From Pedobacter sp. SYP-B3415 (lineage in GTDB: Bacteria > Bacteroidota > Bacteroidia > Sphingobacteriales > Sphingobacteriaceae), in contig NZ_RXNQ01000011.1 in assembly GCF_004138205.1 (NCBI RefSeq), positions 186,001 to 250,000 of the forward strand: DNA of 64,000 nucleotides, in the 5' to 3' direction. The notes below the pieces were generated by a model. The model saw only the letters and a program-made list of their open reading frames with translations. It had not been told where the DNA came from and did not search any database. How positions within the stretch are numbered: position 1 is the first letter of the stretch; the number at the start of each line of letters is the position of its first letter. The translations under genes and the position numbers were made by a program. Below are positions 51,894 through 61,470 of the stretch, piece by piece.

Positions 51894-51914
51894 TTACTGA
51901 CCGTTTGTCAGTAA
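51894..51914 (+). other. 8-bp perfect hairpin after tig
   Basis: TTACTGAC (51894-51901), loop CGTTT, GTCAGTAA (51907-51914). It lacks a T-run and lies just before the real terminator; possibly an mRNA 3'-end stabiliser. Confidence 0.5.
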
Positions 51915-51933
51915 CGTGGTAGATCACAAATAA

Positions 51934-51963
51934 AAAAAGAGCAGCCTACACGCTGCTCTTTTT
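51934..51963 (+). terminator. Rho-independent terminator of tig
   Basis: AAAAAGAGCAGC (51934-51945), loop CTACAC, GCTGCTCTTTTT (51952-51963): a perfect 12-bp stem ending in T's. The rest of 51964-52210 before clpP shows no gene and no clear promoter consensus. Confidence 0.9.
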
Positions 51964-52210
51964 GTAAACAAAACCTGGATCGGCTGTTCAAAATATTCAT
52001 TATCTGCTGATTGAGCGTGGAAATTTTAGTTAGGAACGCCAGCGTTGTCCTTCGGTTTCTTTCCTGCAGATTGAATAAGTTTTATAATCTGGAATATTTG
52101 GATAAATTGGCACGTAAATTAACCGTATCGGTTATAGTTATTAAAACGTATCAAACGCCCTGGATTGGCCGGCTCACAGGAGCGGTTGTCAGGGCCCAAA
52201 TCAACATCAC

Positions 52211-52903
52211 ATGAACATAGACGCTAAAGAATTTAGAAAATTCGCCGTTAAGCACCAGGGTATTGGTGGTTTACACGTTGATAAATTTATTGCTCAGGCA
52301 AACCTTTCGCCGCAATCAATGACGCCTTATATTATTGAAGAACGTCAGCTGAATGTAGCCCAGATGGATGTGTTCTCAAGGCTGATGATGGATCGCATCA
52401 TCTTTCTTGGCGACGCAATTTATGACCAGAATGCCAACATTATTCAGGCCCAGTTGTTGTTCCTTCAGTCGGCTGATGCGGAGAGGGATATTCAGATCTA
52501 TATTAACTCTCCGGGCGGATCGGTGTATGCCGGTCTTGGTATTTATGACACCATGCAATACATTCAGCCTGATGTTGCAACCATCTGTACAGGTATGGCC
52601 GCATCGATGGGTGCAGTTTTACTGGTGGCAGGAGCAAAAGGAAAACGCGCAGCCCTGCCGCACTCGCGTGTCATGATTCACCAGCCTTCAGGCGGTGCCC
52701 AGGGTGTCGCTACAGATATGGAGATCAACCTGCGCGAAATGCTTAAATTGAAAAAAGAATTGTACGATATCATCTCAGAACACTCAGGACAGACCTACGA
52801 ATGGGTAGAGAAGGCCTCTGATCGCGACTACTGGATGACGGCTGAAGAAGCCAAAGGCATGGGTATGGTCGATGAGGTTCTGAGCCGAAACGATAAGAAA
52901 TAA
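52211..52903 (+). CDS. clpP: ATP-dependent Clp protease proteolytic subunit
   Basis: A 230-residue ClpP, the barrel-shaped serine peptidase of the ClpXP protease. The catalytic triad is Ser132 (GMAASMGA), His157 (MIHQPSGG) and Asp206 (SDRDYWM). The first 35 residues before QMDVFSRL are longer than in E. coli and may hold a propeptide. Its TAA overlaps the clpX ATG by one base (TAATG), so the two are translated together. Confidence 0.97.
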   Translation: MNIDAKEFRKFAVKHQGIGGLHVDKFIAQANLSPQSMTPYIIEERQLNVAQMDVFSRLMMDRIIFLGDAIYDQNANIIQAQLLFLQSADAERDIQIYINSPGGSVYAGLGIYDTMQYIQPDVATICTGMAASMGAVLLVAGAKGKRAALPHSRVMIHQPSGGAQGVATDMEINLREMLKLKKELYDIISEHSGQTYEWVEKASDRDYWMTAEEAKGMGMVDEVLSRNDKK

Positions 52904-54141
52904 TGGCCAAAAGTTCAAAAGACATACGCTGCTCGTTCTGCGGCTCCGGTAAACAGGATACCTTAATGCTTATTGAGGGGCTTGATGCACACATCTGCGA
53001 TAAGTGTGTTTCGCAGGCGCATCAGCTTGTTATGCAGGAAATGGGTAATAAAAAGTCGGCGGCTGCGCAGCAGACGCTCACATTGTTAAAGCCCCTTGAA
53101 ATCAAAAAACACCTTGACCAGTATGTAATCGGTCAGGACGATGCCAAGAAAGTGCTGGCTGTAGCGGTTTATAACCATTACAAACGCCTTAACCAGAAAG
53201 TGGACCAGGATGAGGTGGAGATTGAAAAATCGAATATCATGTTGGTGGGCGAGACCGGAACTGGAAAAACACTGCTGGCAAAAACCATAGCAAAGATCTT
53301 GCATGTGCCTTTCTGTATCTGCGATGCGACGGTTCTGACCGAAGCGGGATATGTGGGCGAAGACGTGGAAAGTATCTTGACCAGGCTTTTGCAGGCGGCA
53401 GATTATGATGTGGCGGCAGCAGAACGTGGTATCGTCTATATTGACGAAGTCGATAAGGTTGCCCGTAAGAGTGATAATCCCTCAATTACCCGCGACGTGT
53501 CGGGTGAGGGTGTTCAACAGGCACTGCTGAAGATTCTGGAGGGAACTGTTGTAAACGTACCACCTCAGGGCGGGCGTAAACATCCCGATCAGAAAATGAT
53601 TGCCGTAAACACCAATAATATCCTGTTTATATGCGGCGGTGCATTTGACGGCATTGAACGCAAAATTGCAAGCCGTTTGCGTACGCAGGCGGTGGGATAT
53701 AAGGTTAAGCGCGACGAAGCTGAACTGGACCTGAAGAACCTGTACAAGTATATCACCCCGCAGGATCTGAAGTCTTTCGGGCTGATTCCCGAGCTCATAG
53801 GCCGTATCCCGGTGTTATCACACCTGAACCCGCTTGATAAGCAGGCACTGCGCAACATCCTTACAGAGCCGAAAAACTCGCTGGTAAGGCAGTATGTTAA
53901 GCTGTTTGCTTATGAAAACGTCGGACTCGTATTCGAAGATGAAGTGCTTGACTTTATTGTTGATAAGGCAATGGAATACAAGCTGGGTGCAAGGGGATTA
54001 CGTTCAATCTGCGAAGCGATCATGCTTGACGCCATGTTCGACGTACCGTCTGATGATGGAACGAGCGAGCTGAGAATTGACCTGGACTACGCCAGAGAAA
54101 AGTTTGAAAAAGCAGATTTCAAAAAATTGAAGGCTGCATAA
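52903..54141 (+). CDS. clpX: ATP-dependent Clp protease ATP-binding subunit ClpX
   Basis: A 412-residue AAA+ unfoldase that feeds proteins to ClpP. The N-terminal zinc-binding domain has C10-x2-C13 and C32-x2-C35 ([15 protein letters not shown]), Walker A GETGTGKT (116-123), Walker B YIDEVDK, and sensor-2 region [11 protein letters not shown] rho-independent terminator follows 10 bp after the stop. Confidence 0.97.
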   Translation: MAKSSKDIRCSFCGSGKQDTLMLIEGLDAHICDKCVSQAHQLVMQEMGNKKSAAAQQTLTLLKPLEIKKHLDQYVIGQDDAKKVLAVAVYNHYKRLNQKVDQDEVEIEKSNIMLVGETGTGKTLLAKTIAKILHVPFCICDATVLTEAGYVGEDVESILTRLLQAADYDVAAAERGIVYIDEVDKVARKSDNPSITRDVSGEGVQQALLKILEGTVVNVPPQGGRKHPDQKMIAVNTNNILFICGGAFDGIERKIASRLRTQAVGYKVKRDEAELDLKNLYKYITPQDLKSFGLIPELIGRIPVLSHLNPLDKQALRNILTEPKNSLVRQYVKLFAYENVGLVFEDEVLDFIVDKAMEYKLGARGLRSICEAIMLDAMFDVPSDDGTSELRIDLDYAREKFEKADFKKLKAA

Positions 54142-54149
54142 AATGAAAG

Positions 54150-54177
54150 TCCCCGGTCACAGCCGGGGATTTTTTTT
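54150..54177 (+). terminator. Rho-independent terminator of clpPX
   Basis: CCCCGG-TCACAG-CCGGGG (54151-54168) followed by a run of eight T's. Confidence 0.9.
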
Positions 54178-54215
54178 AGCGCGGCATTTATAATCAGATA
54201 ATAAGGAGAATATAT

Positions 54216-55079
54216 ATGAACGAAGAAAAAGATGTAAAAAAGGATGAGGAAATTGTCAAAAATGCAAAAAAGGTAAAAGAAGTTGAATCTCCGGTTAAGC
54301 CGGGCTTGAAGTCAAAAAATGAGATCGTCACGAACTGGCTCCCGCGATATACGGGCAGACCACTGGCAGATTTCGGAGAATACATTCTGCTTACGAATTT
54401 CAGCAAGTACCTGCAAATGTTTAGCGAATGGCATGACAACGCGCCAATCATGGGCCTTGATAAGCCGATGCAAAGCGTAACCGCAAACGGCATAACCATC
54501 ATCAATTTCGGCATGGGAAGCCCGTTGGCTGCGACAATGATGGACCTGCTGACTGCAATTATGCCCAAAGCCTGCCTGTTTTTAGGCAAATGCGGCGGAC
54601 TCAAGAAAAAGAATCAACTCGGCGATCTGATCCTGCCGATTGCCGCCATCAGGGGCGAAGGAACGTCGAATGATTATTTACCCGCAGAAGTACCTGCATT
54701 GCCTTCATTTGCGCTGCAAAAGGCAATTTCGACAACCATTAGAGATTATGGCCGTGATTACTGGACCGGTACCTGTTATACCACCAACAGAAGGGTTTGG
54801 GAACACGATCGCGAGTTTAAAAAATATCTTAAATCTTTGCGTGCCATGGCGGTAGACATGGAAACGGCAACCATCTTTACAACAGGTTTTGCGAACAAAA
54901 TACCAACCGGCGCGCTGCTGCTGGTCTCAGACCAGCCCATGATTCCCGAAGGTGTAAAAACGGCAGAAAGCGACAGTTCGGTAACCGAAAAATTTGTTGA
55001 AACGCACCTGCGCATCGGCATCGATTCGCTAAAGCAAATGATTAATAACGGGCTTACCGTTAAACACCTTCAGTTTTAG
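54216..55079 (+). CDS. amn: AMP nucleosidase
   Basis: A 287-residue nucleoside phosphorylase-fold enzyme that hydrolyses AMP to adenine and ribose 5-phosphate, controlling adenylate pools. The core is VTANGITIINFGMGSPLAAT, LGKCGGLKKKNQLGDLILPI and MAVDMETATIFTTGF, the last holding the ribose-binding Met-Glu pair. The first 35 residues are a charged K/E-rich extension. A good AAGGAGA ribosome-binding site precedes the ATG. The gene stands alone and converges with the SixA gene, 8 bp between stops. Confidence 0.92.
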   Translation: MNEEKDVKKDEEIVKNAKKVKEVESPVKPGLKSKNEIVTNWLPRYTGRPLADFGEYILLTNFSKYLQMFSEWHDNAPIMGLDKPMQSVTANGITIINFGMGSPLAATMMDLLTAIMPKACLFLGKCGGLKKKNQLGDLILPIAAIRGEGTSNDYLPAEVPALPSFALQKAISTTIRDYGRDYWTGTCYTTNRRVWEHDREFKKYLKSLRAMAVDMETATIFTTGFANKIPTGALLLVSDQPMIPEGVKTAESDSSVTEKFVETHLRIGIDSLKQMINNGLTVKHLQF

Positions 55080-55087
55080 CTCTGTTC

Positions 55088-55579
55088 TCAGGTCAGGCCG
55101 GGCTCGTCTGTAAAGATCATCCGGCCGGTGCCTTTTGAGATCAGCTTCCAGTCATCAAACGGGAAAGAGATCAGAACCGCGCCGGCTGTTGGTATATTGT
55201 AAATTCCGGCGTCGCTCAGGTAATTAGCAAGTTCGGTCAGTCCCGGATTATGACCAACCAGTACGATATGACTTGTTTTGTGGTTAAACGCATTCACGAC
55301 CCGGAGCAGTGTTGAAACAGAAGCCTCATATACACTTGGAAGTTGACCGATAGAAGCCGGATCAAACCCCAGCGCTTCAGCCAGGAGAATAGCTGTATCG
55401 AGCGCTCGCCGCGCCGGGCTGCTAAATACCTGCAAGCCTGGAATATTTAGTGCCAGGATTTTTCCCGCCATTACCCGCACTTCTTCTCTGCCCTGAGCTG
55501 TGAGCGCGCGGTCAAAGTCGTCCTGCCCCGGCTTATGTGAAGCTTCGCCGTGTCGCAGCAGTAAAATTTGCTTGTTCAT
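55088..55579 (-). CDS. SixA-like histidine phosphatase
   Basis: A 163-residue phosphoglycerate-mutase-fold phosphatase with RHG catalytic motif (LLLRHGEASH), SSPARRALDTAI and VLVGHNPGLTELANYL. SixA dephosphorylates phosphohistidines in signalling proteins; here the substrate could equally be a sugar phosphate. Its ATG overlaps the stop of the glycosyltransferase gene (ATGA), and it is the last gene of a three-gene operon. Confidence 0.9.
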   Translation of the reverse strand: MNKQILLLRHGEASHKPGQDDFDRALTAQGREEVRVMAGKILALNIPGLQVFSSPARRALDTAILLAEALGFDPASIGQLPSVYEASVSTLLRVVNAFNHKTSHIVLVGHNPGLTELANYLSDAGIYNIPTAGAVLISFPFDDWKLISKGTGRMIFTDEPGLT

Positions 55580-56598
55580 GATTCAAGTTTTTGCTGTACC
55601 CTGGCAATTATTTCTCCCGGGGTAATCAGTTCGATACAGGGGATATCCCCGCAATAACAGGGCCGGTTGCCATAGATGGAGTTTGGCCGGGCGGGGTGTT
55701 CGGGTTGAATGCAATCCTCGAAGTTCTGCCCGTAGCCCAGAAAACCTGCATAAGGATGTGTTGGCCCCCAGACAGACAGTACAGGAATTCCACACAAGGA
55801 TGCCATATGCATGCCAGACGAATCCATGCTGAGCATAAGGTCAAGGTTTGATATAATTGCGAGTTCTTCGCTGAGTGTGAACCTGCCAATCGTATTGTCA
55901 ACGCCAGCGTAATTTTCAGCCCAGATTTGAGCCTGTCGTTTTTCGCTCGCCCCACCGCCAAAAATAACAAGCCGGTAGCCCGCCTGGTTCAGGCCGGAAA
56001 TCACTTCAGTCATCTTTTCTGTCGGATAGATCTTGAAGCTGTGCTGCGCAAATGGCGCAATGCCAATCAGTTTCGCTTTCTGACTTGTCTCAAAGCCGCC
56101 GGGCAGTGTTTGCCTGTGTGGTTGCAGCGCATGAGACAGTTGGATATCGAGACCCAGTTTTCTGAATACATCTGCATAACGTTCGGTTGTATGTTTCAGT
56201 GGTACCAGCTTCTTGTTTTTTCTTCTCGTCAGCGCTTTCTTTTCTCTTCGTCCCTTGTCTATCCGCGCAATTCGTATACCGGATAACCGCAAAAGCAACG
56301 AAACCGTACGGCTCCTGATGTTGTCATGCAGATCCGCAACCGCCCCGGGTTTATAATTTCGCAGTTCAGCTGCGAGCTTCTGAAGTCCGCCGATGCCCTT
56401 ATGCAGATCGTTTGGCTTTAGCGCATGAAACTGAACGCCCGGATTGTCCGCAAAAAAAGGTGCGAATGCCGGCCGGCTCACCATAACCAATTTCGTTTCC
56501 GGGTGTTGCCTGTAAAACTCACGCAAAACCGAGGCGACCATAGCCACATCGCCCATGGCAGAGAAACGAAGTATGACGATTGTAGCAGGCTGCTGCAT
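55576..56598 (-). CDS. Glycosyltransferase family 9 protein (heptosyltransferase-like)
   Basis: A 340-residue GT9 enzyme that transfers a heptose or other sugar in lipopolysaccharide core assembly. The start VILRFSAMGDVAMVASVLR and the acceptor/donor loops IGIAPFAQHSFKIYPTEKM, VIFGGGASE and LMLSMDSSGMHMASL are typical; the C-terminus has SVWGPTHPYAGFLGYGQ. It lies between DUF4254 and SixA genes, with 1-bp and overlapping junctions, an arrangement I have seen often in this phylum. Confidence 0.92.
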   Translation of the reverse strand: MQQPATIVILRFSAMGDVAMVASVLREFYRQHPETKLVMVSRPAFAPFFADNPGVQFHALKPNDLHKGIGGLQKLAAELRNYKPGAVADLHDNIRSRTVSLLLRLSGIRIARIDKGRREKKALTRRKNKKLVPLKHTTERYADVFRKLGLDIQLSHALQPHRQTLPGGFETSQKAKLIGIAPFAQHSFKIYPTEKMTEVISGLNQAGYRLVIFGGGASEKRQAQIWAENYAGVDNTIGRFTLSEELAIISNLDLMLSMDSSGMHMASLCGIPVLSVWGPTHPYAGFLGYGQNFEDCIQPEHPARPNSIYGNRPCYCGDIPCIELITPGEIIARVQQKLES

Positions 56599-56599
56599 A

Positions 56600-57202
56600 T
56601 CAGGCTTGCTTGTACAGCACCGGGTTTAGATTCGGGTCGTTGTACATTTTCATCTGCTTGTAGACTTTCATGTATTTGCGTCCGGCAGCGATATCTTCGA
56701 GCAGTTCATCGATGCTTTGTGACAGATCTTGTCGTTGCTGAAGGAGCACGGCCAGTTTGCCGCTGCAAGCCTCCCGATGCGCCTCATCTGCGTCGAAGCG
56801 TTCGGCTTCTTCCCGCATATGATGAATCTTCAGTGCCAGGATGGAAAGCCGGTCGATTGCCCAGGCCGGGCTTTCTGTATTGATGCGGGCATCCGGCAAA
56901 GCCGTAATTTCTTTATACTGCTGCAAAAAGTAGCTGTCTATAAACTCAACCATGTCTGTTCTGATCTGGTTCTGTGCATCGATACGGCGCTTCCACCCAA
57001 GGCCTTCGACAGGGTCAATAGAGGGGTTACGTACCACGTCTTCCATGTGCCATTGAGCGGTGTCTATCCAGTTCTTTGCGTATAACAGGTGTTCCAGCGC
57101 CTGCGGCGGATATGGATTGTTTACCGCGTGGTCAATGTCATCGAACTGATGGTAATCACTGATGGCACGGTCAAAGACCTCGTTGCAAAGTTGACTGATC
57201 AT
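56600..57202 (-). CDS. DUF4254-containing protein
   Basis: A 200-residue helical protein of the DUF4254 family, usually found beside glycosyltransferases of the GT9 group. The family core is the HW..D..R motif-like AQWHMEDVVRNPSIDPVEGL and NQIRTDMVEFIDSYF, and two long helices with RLSILALKIHHMREEAERFD. No catalytic residue can be named. On the minus strand TACTTTTG (57207-57214) is a -7 box only 4 nt before the ATG, so the operon probably has a leaderless transcript. Confidence 0.88.
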   Translation of the reverse strand: MISQLCNEVFDRAISDYHQFDDIDHAVNNPYPPQALEHLLYAKNWIDTAQWHMEDVVRNPSIDPVEGLGWKRRIDAQNQIRTDMVEFIDSYFLQQYKEITALPDARINTESPAWAIDRLSILALKIHHMREEAERFDADEAHREACSGKLAVLLQQRQDLSQSIDELLEDIAAGRKYMKVYKQMKMYNDPNLNPVLYKQA

Positions 57203-57365
57203 ACGGCAAAAGTAAGAAAATTGCGTGCATCATGCCAATTTATACGATCAGGCGTGCGTTTGGCGTATTTAAATTAGTAAAAGCCGGCTGGCGAACGAAC
57301 ATGTTGTTTGGTCAGATAATTGATGTGATCTGCTGGCTTCTGCATTCGCTGTCTTTCCATCAATA

Positions 57366-59894
57366 ATGAAAATAAAAGGTACGCCTCAGAAAAGTTTCAT
57401 CAACGCCGTAAAAGGTAAAGTAATTATTGGCTTTCTATTGGCCTGTATCGCTTTGTTCACGGCATGGGGCGTAAGTAAGGGTGCTTTTGATGAGATTCTT
57501 ACAACAGTCGAAAACATTTCGGCTCCCAATGAAAGACTGCGGCTGGTCAATGATCTTTCGCTTCGTATTGCCAACCTGGACCAGGCGCAAAAGCGCAAAC
57601 TTTACAGCGATCCCGGTAATTACAGTAAATTCTTTACCGAATCAAAACTGTTGCGCAGGAAGCTTGATACCCTGAATAGCTTGTATGCCCGGGATTCGCT
57701 CCAACTCGCCCGTTTCCAGTCGATAGGAAAACTTCTTACCGCCAGGGATAAGCAGTTTCTGAACTACCTGAAGGTACGCGAAGGGATGGTGAACAACAAA
57801 GCCATTGCCAGTCAGCTGCAGCGGCTGAACCAGCTTGTCGATGAAGGTGCGCGTCTTTCTGATACGACCATAGTGGCCACGGAACGTACAACCTCAACCA
57901 CAACCCTCGTGCCCGTTGAAAAAGAGCGAAAAGGTTTTCTTAATAAACTGTTTGGTAAAAAACGCGAAGAGGCCGAAGTGTCTGAGCCGCAAAGTGTAAC
58001 CAACGAACAGTTTAACGTCAGGCTGGACACCATTGCCCTTGCCCGGCAGGATAGCCTGACCCGGAACCTGGAAAATTCGCTGAGGATCATTGAGCGCGAG
58101 CAAAAAGCAAAAAGCAAACGCTTCCTGGATCGTGAGGCTGAACTTGCTGAAGCCAATGGTCAGCTTATTAACCGCATGCTGAATATTCTTGGCCAGGTTG
58201 AAGGGCAGGTTGTGGAACAGATCAATCAGAATGTTCACAAAGCACAGCATACTGTTAACGGCGGCGTAAAACGGATCAGCCTGATCATTCTCTGTTTTTT
58301 TGTGCTAACGGCAATTCTCTTGTATTTCATTCTCGCTGATATTGTACGGGGTAACCGGTACCGCAAGGCGCTCGAGCAGGCAAAAGAAGAGGCTGAACAA
58401 TTTGGCAGGGCCAAGCAGCGGTTTCTGTCAAATATGAGCCATGAGATCAGGACCCCGCTCCAGTCAATTATCGGGTTCTCCAAACTGATCAGCGATGCAG
58501 ATAAACCCGAGCGTAAACACATCGAGGCTATTCACCATTCTTCAGAACACTTGCTGCAGATTGTCAATGAGGTGCTGGATTACAACAGGATCATTTCTGG
58601 CGAACTGACGTTCTCCGAACAGGCATTTTCAATGACTGCACTGCTTGATGAGGTGCTGGCCGCAATGAGGCCGCACGCGGAAGCAAAAAATCTCGTTTTG
58701 AATGCAGAGTACGATTTGCATGGTGCTCAGTTTGTAACCGGCGACCCGTTCAGGCTGAGACAAGTGCTGTTTAACCTGCTGGGGAATGCTGTGAAGTTTA
58801 CCATGGTGGGGAGCATTACCCTTTCAGTAGCCTGCAAAGCGCAGGGGAACGAACGTCACTTTAGTTTTTCTGTTCGCGATACGGGCATCGGCTTTGATGA
58901 AAAGGACAGCGCACGCATTTTCCGTGAATTTGAACAAGTGGAAATGCCAGAGAAAAGCATTATTAACCAGACCGGAACCGGGCTTGGACTGGTGATCAGC
59001 AAATCAATTGTGGAGAACCTGGGCGGACGCATCTACGCGCGCAGCAAACCCGGAGCCGGCAGTACCTTTGTTTTTTATCTTACCTATGAACATGCTGAAC
59101 CGCCGGCCTCAAAAAATGATATGACGGTTCCGCGGCGCACATATCCGTTTAAAGTTTGGATTGCCGACGACGATGCGTTGATCCTGGATTTGTGCAGCCT
59201 CATTTTTCGTAAGTACCAAATAGATTTTGAAGCGTTCAACTCACCGTTGACCTTACTTGAGGCACCGCTCAGCGACGATGTGAAGTTTATCCTGCTCGAT
59301 ATCCGTATGCCTGAGATGTCAGGGCTGGAGCTCTGCTCGCAGATGCGCAGGCGGACAGGAAGCGATGTGAAAATTTTCGCCATCACCGCCCAGGTCCTGC
59401 CCGACGAGCGGCAACATGTGCTTGACCAGGGCTTTGATGGTATCCTGACGAAGCCTTTCCGGGAGGAGGAACTGATAGCTGTGTTTGATGCCGCTGAAAC
59501 ATTGGGTGCCGGGGCCATACCGCTGCAAAAAACTGATTCTTTTGAAAACGATTCGCTGGATTTATCGACGCTGGAGCGGATGACCTTTGGCGATGCCGGG
59601 CAGCTCCAGAAGATATTACAGCGTTTCACCGCAGATACTGAACGCGACCTGAGTGCATTACAGGCTGCGGTTGATGCCGGCGATACCCTTGCGGTTCATG
59701 CCGTGATACATAAACTTGCCGGGAGAACAGGTCAGATTGGATCCAGACCGCTTGCAGGCTCGCTGCGCGCGATGGAAGCACAGTTGTATACCACGACTAC
59801 GTTAACGCCTCAGGATCTTAACGCACTAAGCAGCCTGACCATACGCCTGCAGGCACTCTTGGATGAAGTGCGTGCGTTGGATGTATACCCGTAG
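57366..59894 (+). CDS. Membrane hybrid sensor kinase (HisKA-HATPase-REC-Hpt)
   Basis: An 842-residue two-membrane-helix sensor (about 18-35 and 303-325) with a large periplasmic, helix- and lysine-rich region between them that resembles no known sensor domain. The cytoplasmic part is complete: HisKA with His359 (SNMSHEIRTPLQSIIG), HATPase (NLLGNAVKFT, TGTGLGLVIS), receiver with Asp645 (FILLDIRMPEMSG), and Hpt with His782 (VIHKLAGRTGQIG). All four domains of a phosphorelay lie in one chain. Charged insert KERKGFLNKLFGKKREEAEV (185-204) is unusual for the periplasm and could mark a re-entrant or cytosolic loop. Confidence 0.93.
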   Translation: MKIKGTPQKSFINAVKGKVIIGFLLACIALFTAWGVSKGAFDEILTTVENISAPNERLRLVNDLSLRIANLDQAQKRKLYSDPGNYSKFFTESKLLRRKLDTLNSLYARDSLQLARFQSIGKLLTARDKQFLNYLKVREGMVNNKAIASQLQRLNQLVDEGARLSDTTIVATERTTSTTTLVPVEKERKGFLNKLFGKKREEAEVSEPQSVTNEQFNVRLDTIALARQDSLTRNLENSLRIIEREQKAKSKRFLDREAELAEANGQLINRMLNILGQVEGQVVEQINQNVHKAQHTVNGGVKRISLIILCFFVLTAILLYFILADIVRGNRYRKALEQAKEEAEQFGRAKQRFLSNMSHEIRTPLQSIIGFSKLISDADKPERKHIEAIHHSSEHLLQIVNEVLDYNRIISGELTFSEQAFSMTALLDEVLAAMRPHAEAKNLVLNAEYDLHGAQFVTGDPFRLRQVLFNLLGNAVKFTMVGSITLSVACKAQGNERHFSFSVRDTGIGFDEKDSARIFREFEQVEMPEKSIINQTGTGLGLVISKSIVENLGGRIYARSKPGAGSTFVFYLTYEHAEPPASKNDMTVPRRTYPFKVWIADDDALILDLCSLIFRKYQIDFEAFNSPLTLLEAPLSDDVKFILLDIRMPEMSGLELCSQMRRRTGSDVKIFAITAQVLPDERQHVLDQGFDGILTKPFREEELIAVFDAAETLGAGAIPLQKTDSFENDSLDLSTLERMTFGDAGQLQKILQRFTADTERDLSALQAAVDAGDTLAVHAVIHKLAGRTGQIGSRPLAGSLRAMEAQLYTTTTLTPQDLNALSSLTIRLQALLDEVRALDVYP

Positions 59895-59974
59895 CAGGCG
59901 CCCTGTTCTGCATAGCGTAAATCTTTTCCTGAAACATTCCGTATATCGACCGTGTTTTCAATGGAAAAACCTAT

Positions 59975-60349
59975 ATGCTCACACAAATCGATAATTTACC
60001 ACCACATGTTTTTGGTGTTCGTGCCACCGGCGAGGTAACGGAGGCCGACCTGAAAGAGGTTTTGCTGCCCGGACTTGATGCACTGGTTCAAAGCCAGAAC
60101 GAAATCTACTACCTGCTTGTGCTTGATACGGATGTGCAGAACTTTACCTTCGGTGCCTGGATTCAGGACATGGTAGCCGGCCTGCGGCATTTAACGAAAT
60201 GGGAAAAAATGGCTATTGTGACGCCACAGGAGTCGGTAGAAACATTTACCAACTACTTTTCATACGTGAGCCCGGGAGAAGCCCGTGGTTTTAAGAAAAA
60301 CGAACTGGAACAGGCAATTGTGTGGGTAAGTACCAGAAACGAAAAATAA
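59975..60349 (+). CDS. SpoIIAA/STAS-like protein
   Basis: A 124-residue protein of the SpoIIAA-like (DUF3478) family: alternating strands and helices (GEVTEADLKEVLLPGLDAL, then YYLLVLDTDVQNFTFGAW and WEKMAIVTPQES). Relatives are single STAS-fold domains of unknown partner, sometimes membrane-associated stress proteins. It begins a cluster with 1-bp spacing to the next gene. Confidence 0.8.
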   Translation: MLTQIDNLPPHVFGVRATGEVTEADLKEVLLPGLDALVQSQNEIYYLLVLDTDVQNFTFGAWIQDMVAGLRHLTKWEKMAIVTPQESVETFTNYFSYVSPGEARGFKKNELEQAIVWVSTRNEK

Positions 60350-60350
60350 T

Positions 60351-60791
60351 ATGCAAAAACTAAGATCACTGGTAGCCGGCCTTGCCGGATCTATCGCACT
60401 AAATATCTTGCATGAGACCATGCGGAAAACAGACAAAGGTGCTCCGCGCGTTAATAAGATCGGCGAAGAGGCACTAGCAAAATCACTCCGGTATTTCGGG
60501 TCGCCGGTACCCGGAGACAGGGAGCTCTACCAGGCTACACTGGCTTCTGACCTGGTTGGCAATGCATTTTATTACGCACTGATCGGCGCAGGCGATCCGC
60601 GGTTTATATGGCCCCGCGGTATTATGTATGGACTCATGGCGGGCGTGGGAGCTGTGCAGCTGCCCAAACCCATGGGGCTGAACCCCGAGCCGGTTACACG
60701 AACCACAAAAACAAAAGCAATGACAACCGGCTATTATCTGTTTGGCGCACTGGTAACCGCGGCTGTTTTAACGGCCATGCGCAGGAAATAG
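60351..60791 (+). CDS. Hypothetical membrane-associated protein
   Basis: A 146-residue protein with weak hydrophobic segments near both ends (LVAGLAGSIALNI and GYYLFGALVTAAVLTAM) and a glycine-rich middle (ALIGAGDPRFIWPRGIMYGL). Not recognised. It lies 1 bp after the STAS-like gene and 18 bp before the cupin-like gene, so it belongs to that cluster. Confidence 0.6.
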   Translation: MQKLRSLVAGLAGSIALNILHETMRKTDKGAPRVNKIGEEALAKSLRYFGSPVPGDRELYQATLASDLVGNAFYYALIGAGDPRFIWPRGIMYGLMAGVGAVQLPKPMGLNPEPVTRTTKTKAMTTGYYLFGALVTAAVLTAMRRK

Positions 60792-60809
60792 TTGGCTAAC
60801 GAACACAAT

Positions 60810-61352
60810 ATGGAAGAGAAAAAAAACAGATCAACCTATAACAGGCCCGAAGGCGACCGCACCCTTGATGCGGAGGTACTGCATATCGACCTGCCAAGAT
60901 TCAGGGAGCAGATCAAAACAGAAGAAGCCTGGCTTAAGTCAGATCGTAATGCCATTACGGTATTCAAAACTGAAGGAATGACCATCACGCTGGTAGCGCT
61001 GCACGCGGGTGCACTGCTGCAGCCGGGAAGTTATGAGGGCACAGGCCTGCTTACCGTGCAGGTGCTGGAAGGCGAGATGGAATTTATTACAGAGGCAGAT
61101 GTTTTCAAACTCACCGAAGGTCAGCTGATAAATTTACATGCACACCTGCCCTTCAGGTCTTCGGCGCGGCTCGAAACCCTCGCCCTGCTTACAATGGTGC
61201 GTTTTGCAGAACAAGGATCGGTCGGAACGGAAAGCGAAACCCTACAGGAAAAAACGTTTGGAAATACGATCGATGCACCGGTAATCACAGGCAGCACGCC
61301 ACCCTTGTCTGAACTGGACCGGACCCGGATGGAAAATCCGCCGGAGGCGTAA
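60810..61352 (+). CDS. Cupin-like protein
   Basis: A 180-residue protein with a single beta-barrel of cupin type (LLTVQVLEGEMEFITEADVF, KLTEGQLINLHAHLPFRS). The glycine-rich turn of motif 1 (PGSYEGTGLL) is present but the metal-binding histidines are mostly missing, so it may not bind metal. The ATG at 60810 is preferred over the TTG at 60792. The acidic, proline-rich tail is probably flexible. Last gene of the small cluster; function unknown. Confidence 0.68.
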   Translation: MEEKKNRSTYNRPEGDRTLDAEVLHIDLPRFREQIKTEEAWLKSDRNAITVFKTEGMTITLVALHAGALLQPGSYEGTGLLTVQVLEGEMEFITEADVFKLTEGQLINLHAHLPFRSSARLETLALLTMVRFAEQGSVGTESETLQEKTFGNTIDAPVITGSTPPLSELDRTRMENPPEA

Positions 61353-61470
61353 ACAGAAAACATCTGTGTGCAAGCAGATCACTGCCAGCCGGTCAACATA
61401 CAATGTTGTTACAGAAACCCATATGAGGCGCTTTTCCACTATACTTGTGTATCAGACGTAAATGATTTTT

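Noticed and set aside
52011..52214. 67-codon frame before clpP
   Set aside because: TTG start without ribosome-binding site, poor composition, overlaps the clpP leader.
56425..56883. 152-codon plus-strand frame opposite the GT9 and DUF4254 genes
   Set aside because: Antisense to two well-supported genes with strong family motifs.
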